Below are positions 57,914 to 64,000 of a stretch of 64,000 bases of DNA, in pieces. Numbering within the stretch: position 1 is the stretch's first letter; every line of letters begins with the position of its first letter. Location of the stretch: contig NZ_MARB01000015.1 in the NCBI RefSeq assembly GCF_001715975.1, positions 62,001 through 126,000 on the forward strand, given 5' to 3'. The position numbers and the translations under genes are program-made. The notes beneath the pieces are model-generated. The model saw nothing but the letters and a program-made list of their open reading frames with translations. It made no database searches and was not told where the DNA came from. Origin of the DNA: Candidatus Thiodiazotropha endolucinida. Lineage in GTDB: Bacteria; Pseudomonadota; Gammaproteobacteria; Chromatiales; Chromatiaceae.

Positions 57914-58264
57914 ATGATTCACCTCCCTAAAGCCAGGGATGCCTGGAACAGTCCCGGGTTCGATCAGGTTCTTAAGGATGAACTGGAAGCGATCGACGGG
58001 GATCAACTTCCCCTGCAACAAGGCTTGAGCCTCAGCAGCATGGTCAGCTCGGAACCCTTCGGTGCAATCGTCATCGATAGTGAGGAAGATACAGCGTTCA
58101 TTCGCTGCAGGGTCTCGATCGTCTATGCCGGCATCATCGCCGGCTGCAGCTGTGCCGACGATCCCACGCCGCTTGATACACAAACAGAATATTGTGAACT
58201 GTTGCTGGAGATCGATAAGGAAACTGCTGAGACCAGAGTGAAGTTGATAAACGAGAGCCACTGA
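57914..58264 (+). CDS. Small acidic protein of unknown function
   Basis: 116 residues, start ATG 57914 with GGAGCAGAG ahead of it. It is acidic and looks folded: FGAIVIDSEEDTAFIRCRVSI then YAGIIAGCSCADD. C-x-C occurs at about 78-80. There is no signal peptide and no recognised domain. It sits divergently from the GTPase pair. Whether it works with them is unknown. Confidence 0.7.
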   Translation: MIHLPKARDAWNSPGFDQVLKDELEAIDGDQLPLQQGLSLSSMVSSEPFGAIVIDSEEDTAFIRCRVSIVYAGIIAGCSCADDPTPLDTQTEYCELLLEIDKETAETRVKLINESH

Positions 58265-58353
58265 ATAGACTGCAACAGTTTACACTCCATTACAACAGAC
58301 ACGCTCAGATAGTTGATGTTAAGAGGGTTGCGCGCTTTTTCAGAACAACGTTA

Positions 58354-60702
58354 TCAATCATCATAATCGGCCTGAACATAATCCGCCGCCTCGGACCAGT
58401 GCAAACTGATCTGACCGAATTTCTCCACCCTGGGCAGAATGATCTTTGCTTGCAGTGAATGTACTTGAGTGGCGATCTCATGAATCTTTTCATGGTTCGT
58501 CTGCATCAGGGAGATATGCGGCCGTATTCCATCGGCTTTCAGATAGGCCAACACCTTATAGGCGGTCTCATTGCAGGCGAAATTACCAAGCAAGGTGGTG
58601 ATCCCCATCGCCGAGATTTCACCGAGGAAGTGACGCGCCTGCTTAAGGTTTGAGGCCAGTGAGGGGAGGTTGAACTCTATGATTAAGCCGGTGCCTGTCA
58701 ACTGCATATTGCGCAATTCTGACTTCAAAAATTCGAGAACCGTTTCGTCACCGGCCGCATGGGCGGACAAGCGAATGAGCAATTGATTTGTATTACCATG
58801 AAACGTAGCTTGCCCAAGCATTTTTAGCGCATTATGACAAATATATTTGTCGAGCAGATTACTCGCTCCATGACGCTCGGCGGTCAGATAGATATCATCC
58901 GAGATCAAAACGATATCGGTCGCCGGCGCAGGCACCGGTATCTGTTCACTGATTTCCTTGCCTATATCGTGGGATGCGCTGAATTTGTGCTCATGGAACT
59001 CTATCAGACCCGCCTTCAGGGCATTGAGAAACTGTTGTTTCTGGAATTCATCGGCGGCCTGTTCACCGGATTCTTCGCCGGTGGTCTGTTCATGATAGCG
59101 CAGATATCCGTCATGCTCCTCGCGATAGGCCTGCAGCGACGCCGCCTCTCCCCTGGTGAGATGAAGATAGGCGTCCAGCTGTTTTGCATCGATCAGTTCC
59201 AGGCCGACACCGAAAAGATGCCCGCCTCCTGATGCCGGATCGTCGGCAAGGGCTTCACTGAGTTGCTCATAGAGGGCTGAACCGATCGCTTCGATCTCTG
59301 CTTCTGTTTTGCGATGAATCAGAATACCCAGACTTTGCCCCGCGGTTCTGGCGATAATGTCGCGTTTGCTAAACAGTGCTCCGGCCAGATCGGCGACATC
59401 TAGCACAAGGTTGTTGATCGCCTCACTCTCATCACTGCTGAGGTGTTGTTCCCGGTCGGCGAGAGTTATGGAAAACAGTGCACCGGCCATCTCTCCCTTT
59501 TGCATCGTTTGGTTACTGACATCGATCTGCTGCAACAACTCCCTTCTGTTGCGCAATCCCGTAGAGTGATCGATGTGTCCCTTTTTGCCTGCCGTGAAAA
59601 TCTCTTTGGCTCTGTTGATGCGTGTTTTAACGGTAGCCAGCAGATGTTGCGGTCTGACCGGCTTGGTCAGAAAGTCATCAGCGCCCGAATGGAGAGCAAG
59701 CAGCTTCTTTTCCATGACATCTTCTCCGGAGAGAAAGACGATGGGTATGGTCAACGACTCACCCCTCTCGCGTATCACCTGGGTCAACTCGATCCCGTTC
59801 GCACCCGGCATGTAGAGATCCATAAGGATAAGATCCGGCTGAAACTGCTCCACTGCTTCCATCACGCCCAGTGGATCGGTAATCGCCAGGGTTTCCAGAC
59901 CGCCTTTGCGTAACAGTGCAGTGGCGAATTTCGCCTGGGATTCGTCATCCTCAACCACCAATACCCGATTATGGGGTTTCACATCAGGAGAGATGATCTG
60001 CTTGAGATTCAACATCAGATCGGTGATGTTGATCGGTTTGGAAAAACACTGGGTAGCGCCCGATCGCAAGGCTTCGAGACGGATTTCAATATCACACCGA
60101 TCCGAGAGAAAGATCAGTTCGGGCCGCCTTTTCTTCTGCGTACGCAACTCATCGAGGAGTTGATTCACCTCACCCATGTGCTGCAGGTGCTCTGTGTCGA
60201 CAAGTACGGCCTTCGCCTTCTCATCAGCCGTCGCCGTGCGCAGATCTTCAACACTGTGGACGTTTAAGACACGCCATCCATTCTTCTGTATGGCTGCGGT
60301 GATTTGATCCTTGACGCTATCCTCATGATTCAGATAAATCACTTGATAGTTTGATTGCATCGCTGTCTCGACACTGCTGGGCGCCTGGGAAGCGGATACG
60401 GCAGCCTTCAGCGCTTCGAGATGTTGATTGAGGCGATCTATCTCTTCTGCATCGGGTTGGGCATCTTCCTGAAAGATTTCGTTGATCGCCTGATCGATGA
60501 CCTGGGTAGTTTTATTGACATTGACCAGGCCCGCCTGGCGGCTCTTTCTTGTCATTTCATTGAGATGGCGCAACACCGATCTCACCCCTGATGCGTTCCA
60601 CATACCCGAGGGCAGCACCGGCCAATTCACCTCGATATTGGCGAGGATCTCAGGGAGCTGTTGCAGCAGATGCCTATTGTGTGAGTCCCCAGTGGCAGTC
60701 AT
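58354..60702 (-). CDS. Double-receiver protein with degenerate GGDEF and EAL domains
   Basis: 782 residues. A helical N-terminus (1-105), a first receiver (about 119-236) with D169 and K222 kept, and a second, clear receiver (about 246-365) with VVEDDESQ, D295 in LILMDLYMPG and FLTKP. The GGDEF-like part (about 375-510) reads TAGQSLGIL where GGDEF is expected, and the C-terminal EAL-like part (about 540-770) lacks EAL and reads LGNFACNE where DDFG stands. So it probably binds rather than makes or cleaves c-di-GMP, in the manner of FimX. Start ATG 60702; it is divergent from dsrA. Confidence 0.88.
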   Translation of the reverse strand: MTATGDSHNRHLLQQLPEILANIEVNWPVLPSGMWNASGVRSVLRHLNEMTRKSRQAGLVNVNKTTQVIDQAINEIFQEDAQPDAEEIDRLNQHLEALKAAVSASQAPSSVETAMQSNYQVIYLNHEDSVKDQITAAIQKNGWRVLNVHSVEDLRTATADEKAKAVLVDTEHLQHMGEVNQLLDELRTQKKRRPELIFLSDRCDIEIRLEALRSGATQCFSKPINITDLMLNLKQIISPDVKPHNRVLVVEDDESQAKFATALLRKGGLETLAITDPLGVMEAVEQFQPDLILMDLYMPGANGIELTQVIRERGESLTIPIVFLSGEDVMEKKLLALHSGADDFLTKPVRPQHLLATVKTRINRAKEIFTAGKKGHIDHSTGLRNRRELLQQIDVSNQTMQKGEMAGALFSITLADREQHLSSDESEAINNLVLDVADLAGALFSKRDIIARTAGQSLGILIHRKTEAEIEAIGSALYEQLSEALADDPASGGGHLFGVGLELIDAKQLDAYLHLTRGEAASLQAYREEHDGYLRYHEQTTGEESGEQAADEFQKQQFLNALKAGLIEFHEHKFSASHDIGKEISEQIPVPAPATDIVLISDDIYLTAERHGASNLLDKYICHNALKMLGQATFHGNTNQLLIRLSAHAAGDETVLEFLKSELRNMQLTGTGLIIEFNLPSLASNLKQARHFLGEISAMGITTLLGNFACNETAYKVLAYLKADGIRPHISLMQTNHEKIHEIATQVHSLQAKIILPRVEKFGQISLHWSEAADYVQADYDD

Positions 60703-61007
60703 CTTTAATTACCCTGATAACTATTTATAAACCAACTCAGCTTGCACTATGCATGACCAGCATAGATGCCTCATCGCAGTACATATACACGGCCTAATCC
60801 CACTATCTTATTACGGCTATTATATGATCATCTGAAGTTTTTTCTACAGTTGATTGAAAAACATAGAAAAAACTTTAATAGATATCAATCCGCACTATTC
60901 CATTGGTGATATAAACATACTGTCTGTTTTAATCAACTATTTTTATAGGAATACGGATGATTATAATTTCTATTTCTGTTAACAGTTATTCAATTGGGTG
61001 AGCCGAT
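60703..61007. other. Divergent regulatory region upstream of dsrA
   Basis: 305 AT-rich bases, with no gene. It separates the receiver protein from dsrA and must hold the dsrA promoter; a candidate is given separately. Confidence 0.6.
60850..60879 (+). promoter_or_regulatory. Candidate sigma-70-type promoter of dsrAB
   Basis: TTGATT (60850-60855), an 18-base spacer and TTTAAT (60874-60879) lie about 130 bases before dsrA. The match is moderate and the region is AT-rich, so chance is possible. Confidence 0.3.
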
Positions 61008-62264
61008 ATGAAAAAGCACCAGACACCGATGCTTGACCAGCTGGAGAGTGGCGAGTGGCCCGGTTTCATCACCGGTATAAAGCGCTTGCGTGACCATCAC
61101 AGCGACCCCCGCATTCGTGAAGCCACCAATGACCTGTTAGGACAGTTGGAACACTCTTATGAGACGATCAAAGGCTACTGGAAAGGGGGAACCGTCAGTG
61201 TCTTCGGCTATGGCGGCGGGATCATCCCGCGCTTTTCCGAAATCGGCCACCTGTTTCCGAAATCGAAGGAGTTCCACACCCTGCGGGTTCAACCGCCCGC
61301 GGGCAACTACTACACCACCGATTGCCTGCGGCAGCTTGCGAACAGTTGGGAGAAGTGGGGCTCAGGCCTGGTCACCTTTCATGGCCAGACGGGTAACATC
61401 ATGTTCATCGGCGCCACCACGGAGAACACCCAGCGATTTTTCGATAAGATCAATGACTATGGCTTCGATCTGGGCGGGGCCGGCCCCTGTGTCAGGACGG
61501 CACAATCCTGTGTCGGCTCCGGCCGATGCGAACAGTCCTGTACCAATGAGCACGATATCCACCGCAGTCTGGTCAACAACTTTCTTGACGAGATGCACCG
61601 CCCCGCCCTGCCCTACAAGTTCAAGTTCAAGGTCTCCGGTTGTCCCAACGATTGCATGAACGCCATCGAACGGGCCGATTTTGCGGTAATCGGCACCTGG
61701 CGCGATGAGATGCAGGTGGATCAGCAGATGGTGCGGGAATATGTCGCCGACAAAGGGCGGAAGTATCTGGTGGACAATGTCATCACCCGCTGCCCGACCC
61801 GCGCCTTGTCCCTCAATGATGACGACACCCTCAGTGTGGACAACCGCAACTGCGTACGCTGCATGCACTGCCTGAATGTGATGCCGAAGGCCCTCTCTCC
61901 GGGAAATGACCGCGGCATCAGCGTGCTCATCGGCGGCAAGCGCACACTCAAGATAGGCGACCGCTTCGGTACCGTAATCGTGCCTTTCATGAAGGTGGAG
62001 ACGGAAGCGGATTATGAGCGTTTGGTGGAACTCGCTGAAGAGGTGATCGATTTCTTCGCCGAGAACGCGTTGGAACATGAACGTATCGGCGAGATGATCG
62101 AGCGCATCGGCCTGGCCAACTTTCTCGATGCATTGAATATCGAAATGGATCCCAACATGATCGTTCATCCGCGGGAGAGCTCCTATGTCCGAACCGACAA
62201 TTGGGAGCAAGAGGCCGCGAAGTGGACAGAGCGTAAAAACAGCAGCGATGCCAATGCAGCCTAG
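61008..62264 (+). CDS. dsrA: Dissimilatory sulfite reductase alpha subunit
   Basis: 418 residues, the normal length. Siroheme-4Fe4S cysteines are C168 and C174 (Cx5C, in SCVGSGRC) and C212/C216 (Cx3C, in GCPNDC). The ferredoxin-like insertion has C262, C282, C285 and C288. With DsrB it forms an alpha2beta2 reductase in the cytoplasm. In sulfur oxidisers it runs in reverse, turning sulfur delivered by DsrC into sulfite. Start ATG 61008. The gammaproteobacterial setting favours the oxidative form; a phylogenetic test would be needed to confirm it. Confidence 0.97.
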   Translation: MKKHQTPMLDQLESGEWPGFITGIKRLRDHHSDPRIREATNDLLGQLEHSYETIKGYWKGGTVSVFGYGGGIIPRFSEIGHLFPKSKEFHTLRVQPPAGNYYTTDCLRQLANSWEKWGSGLVTFHGQTGNIMFIGATTENTQRFFDKINDYGFDLGGAGPCVRTAQSCVGSGRCEQSCTNEHDIHRSLVNNFLDEMHRPALPYKFKFKVSGCPNDCMNAIERADFAVIGTWRDEMQVDQQMVREYVADKGRKYLVDNVITRCPTRALSLNDDDTLSVDNRNCVRCMHCLNVMPKALSPGNDRGISVLIGGKRTLKIGDRFGTVIVPFMKVETEADYERLVELAEEVIDFFAENALEHERIGEMIERIGLANFLDALNIEMDPNMIVHPRESSYVRTDNWEQEAAKWTERKNSSDANAA

Positions 62265-62275
62265 GAGTCAATTCG

Positions 62276-63352
62276 ATGCCAGCCTCACAACGCAGAATCC
62301 CCATTGAAAGCGGTTGTCCCGACGGGATGCAATATATGCATCCCGTGATGAAGAAAAACTTCGGACAATGGAAATACCATGAAGATCCCAAACCCGGGGT
62401 GTTGAAGCATGTCGCCCATGACGGCGACGAGATCTGGACAGTGCGTGCGGGCACACAACGCATCCTCGACCTGTTCACCCTGCGCAAGCTTTGTGAGATC
62501 GGTGACCGCTATGCGGATGGCTATGTACGTTTCACGATTCGCAGTAATATCGAATTCATGCTGGCGGACGGCGCCAGGGTTGATCCGCTGATCAACGAGC
62601 TGGAGCGCAACGGCTTTATCGTCGGCGGCACCAGAAACTCCGTTACCTCGATCTCCCATACCCAGGGCTGGCTCCACTGCGACATCCCCGCCACCGACGC
62701 CTCCGGCGTGGTGAAATCGATGATGGACCAGCTGATCGGCGAATTCCGCGCCTGGAATATGCCGAACCGGGTCCATATCACCACCTCCTGCTGCCAGATC
62801 AACTGTGGCGGACAGGGGGATATCGCCATCAATATCCAACACACCAAGCCGCCGAAGATCAACCATGACCAGGTGGCGAATGTGTGTGAACGCCCCTCGG
62901 TGGTCGCCCGCTGTCCGGTCGCCGCCATTCGTCCGGCGATGGTGAATGGCAAACCCTCCTTGGAGGTCGATGAACGCAAGTGCGTCTGCTGCGGCGCCTG
63001 TTACCCCCCCTGCCCGCCGATGCAGATCAATGATCCGCAACACTCGAAACTGGCTGTCTGGATCGGCGGCAATCACTCCAATGCGCGTGGCAGACCGAGC
63101 TTTCAAAAACTGGTGGCTGCAGGCATCCCCAACAATCCGCCCCGCTGGCCGGAGGCTACGGCCATTGTAAAGCGGATACTGGCTGTCTATCGGCAGGACG
63201 CAAAGGATTGGGAGCGAATCAATGACTGGGTGGAACGCATCGGTTGGCCGCGCTTCTTCGAACTTACCGAACTGCCGTTCACCAAATTCCATATCGACAA
63301 CTGGCGCGGCCAGCAAAAGAGTCTGAACGCCTCGAGCCATCTGCGTTTTTGA
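62276..63352 (+). CDS. dsrB: Dissimilatory sulfite reductase beta subunit
   Basis: 358 residues. Cysteines C172, C173 and C177 in TSCCQINCGGQGD and C204 and C213 form the siroheme-cluster region; the ferredoxin domain has C236, C239, C242 and C246 in KCVCCGACYPPCP. AGGAG at 62263-62267, starting at the last bases of dsrA, lies 8 bases before ATG 62276. In most sulfur oxidisers dsrEFHC follow, but here an inverted repeat and an EF-G gene come next. Their location is unknown. Confidence 0.97.
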   Translation: MPASQRRIPIESGCPDGMQYMHPVMKKNFGQWKYHEDPKPGVLKHVAHDGDEIWTVRAGTQRILDLFTLRKLCEIGDRYADGYVRFTIRSNIEFMLADGARVDPLINELERNGFIVGGTRNSVTSISHTQGWLHCDIPATDASGVVKSMMDQLIGEFRAWNMPNRVHITTSCCQINCGGQGDIAINIQHTKPPKINHDQVANVCERPSVVARCPVAAIRPAMVNGKPSLEVDERKCVCCGACYPPCPPMQINDPQHSKLAVWIGGNHSNARGRPSFQKLVAAGIPNNPPRWPEATAIVKRILAVYRQDAKDWERINDWVERIGWPRFFELTELPFTKFHIDNWRGQQKSLNASSHLRF

Positions 63353-63708
63353 TGCCAGGGTTTAGAGACTCAAGCCGCGAATGAACGCTAATCACCGCAA
63401 ATATACGCGAATCTTTTTGTCGATCCATATCATGAGATATTGTTGAGACTATTAAAACTGAACCAATCGCCCAGATATCAAGTACTTTCTCATTCGTGAT
63501 CTTTAGTATGCCCTGATCCGGTTGAAATACTTATCAGACTATTTGCGAAAATTTTGCGGTGATTAGCGTTCATTTGCGGCTAATCTCCCAATAGATTCAT
63601 CACCAAGCCCCTGTTAAACCCCCACCCATTACCGCAACACGCTCGGGTAGACTAGAATGAGTTGTGTTTGATGAAATCCACTTTGATACAACAATAAGAC
63701 TCTAACCT
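63353..63708. other. Gap after dsrB holding an inverted repeat
   Basis: 356 bases with no gene, between dsrB and the EF-G gene. Most of it is taken up by the inverted repeat listed next. Confidence 0.6.
63375..63585. repeat. Inverted repeat after dsrB, second repeat family
   Basis: Left arm (63375-63413) CCGCGAATGAACGCTAATCA followed by CCGCAAATATACGCGAATC, and right arm (63542-63585) with TTTGCGGTGATTAGCGTTCA then TTTGCGGC. The core of about 28 bases is nearly perfect, and the loop is about 130 bases. It could be a small non-autonomous element or a stable transcript end for dsrAB. A lone arm of the same family lies at 54884. Confidence 0.8.
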
Positions 63709-64000
63709 ATGACTGCCAAAGCTGTCCCCATTGAGCGTTTACGCAATATCGGTTTGATCGCCCATATAGACGCCGGCAAGACCACCACTACGGAACGCAT
63801 ACTCTATTATGCGGGTCGTACCCATCAGTTGGGCTCGGTGGACAGCGGCACCACCGTCACCGATTGGATGGATCAGGAACGAGAGCGTGGAATCACCATT
63901 GTGGATGCAGCTGTCTCCGCCTTTTGGAACGAACATCAAATCAACCTTATCGATACACCCGGGCATATCGACTTTACCGCTGAGGTGCAGCGGGCTTTGC
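63709..64000 (+). CDS. Elongation factor G family protein, 5' part
   Basis: 97 codons are visible before the window ends. G1 [13 protein letters not shown]2 RGITI and G3 DTPGH are intact, as in EF-G. A GTPase paralogue (EF-G2-like) is likely, because the main fusA usually lies in the str operon with rpsL and rpsG, which are not here. Start ATG 63709. The strong EF-G identity of this part does not reveal whether the rest of the gene is intact. Confidence 0.9.
   Translation, partial: MTAKAVPIERLRNIGLIAHIDAGKTTTTERILYYAGRTHQLGSVDSGTTVTDWMDQERERGITIVDAAVSAFWNEHQINLIDTPGHIDFTAEVQRAL

Noticed and set aside
62285-63340. A 351-codon open frame antisense to dsrB
   Set aside because: The DsrB cysteine motifs prove the plus strand is coding; the antisense frame is a by-product.
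61008-63352. dsrAB as evidence of a sulfate reducer
   Set aside because: The gene neighbourhood is that of a gammaproteobacterium with ubiquinone synthesis, which fits reverse-Dsr sulfur oxidation better; sequence alone in this window cannot settle it.
1-64000. tRNA or rRNA genes
   Set aside because: No cloverleaf with a T-loop and anticodon arm and no conserved rRNA words were recognised in the intergenic regions; a covariance search would be needed to exclude them fully.

Overview
The window is a dense stretch of a bacterial chromosome. The core gene order points to a gammaproteobacterium: mfd-csiV, gyrA-serC-serA-pheA-hisC-tyrA-aroA-cmk-rpsA-ihfB, and mtnA/mtaD-ubiG-mupP-yciK. dsrA and dsrB (dissimilatory sulfite reductase) at the right end, in this genomic setting, suggest a sulfur oxidiser that runs the reverse Dsr pathway, for example a Chromatiales, Sedimenticola or Thiodiazotropha relative. 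That placement is inference from gene content; no 16S rRNA is present.

Layout. 1-5466 (+): end of a TonB-dependent receptor, a NikM/DUF4198-like exported protein, a membrane polyferredoxin, a CcdA/TauE-like membrane protein and a dedicated ExbB-ExbD-TonB set; the genes overlap and look like one metal-uptake operon. 5564-8935 (-): a hemerythrin-PAS-PAS-GGDEF-EAL protein and a gamma-glutamylcyclotransferase-like protein. 9241-12742: a heme-copper-oxidase-like subunit I that seems to lack the CuB histidine pair, facing heme A synthase, SCO and a small zinc-ribbon gene. 12786-18782: an exported pentapeptide-repeat protein, mfd and csiV. 18911-22472 (-): an MCE/Mla-type lipid transport operon. 22675-29837 (+): a response regulator/PP2C/HATPase fusion, a 2-phosphoglycerate-kinase-like protein, an archaeal-type phosphoglycerate mutase homologue and polyphosphate kinase. 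29822-33537: a CorC-like protein (-) and PhoB-PhoR (+).

33611-47284 (all -): ihfB, rpsA, cmk, aroA, tyrA, hisC, pheA, serA, serC, gyrA and mtnA, i.e. serine and aromatic amino-acid synthesis with translation and DNA topology genes. 47411-51099 (+): methylthioadenosine deaminase, ubiG, a HAD phosphatase (MupP/Gph) and a YciK-type reductase, closed by a strong hairpin terminator. 51218-58264: a small unknown gene, a CPA2 antiporter, an HMA-like small protein, a DUF2461 protein, two tandem DUF697 GTPases and a small unknown gene. 58354-60702 (-): a double-receiver protein with degenerate GGDEF/EAL domains. 61008-63352 (+): dsrAB. 63709-end: start of an EF-G family gene.

The least expected signal is a palindromic repeat family with tips CTAGGGCCTGTTAACACTAA. 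It has two full copies (270 and 298 bp, opposite orientation), one 35-bp tips-only copy and at least seven fragments, all in gaps between genes; in two places a tip supplies the TAG stop codon of the neighbouring gene. A second inverted-repeat family lies between dsrB and the EF-G gene, with a lone arm near 54.9 kb. I found no tRNA, rRNA, CRISPR array, phage or transposase gene.
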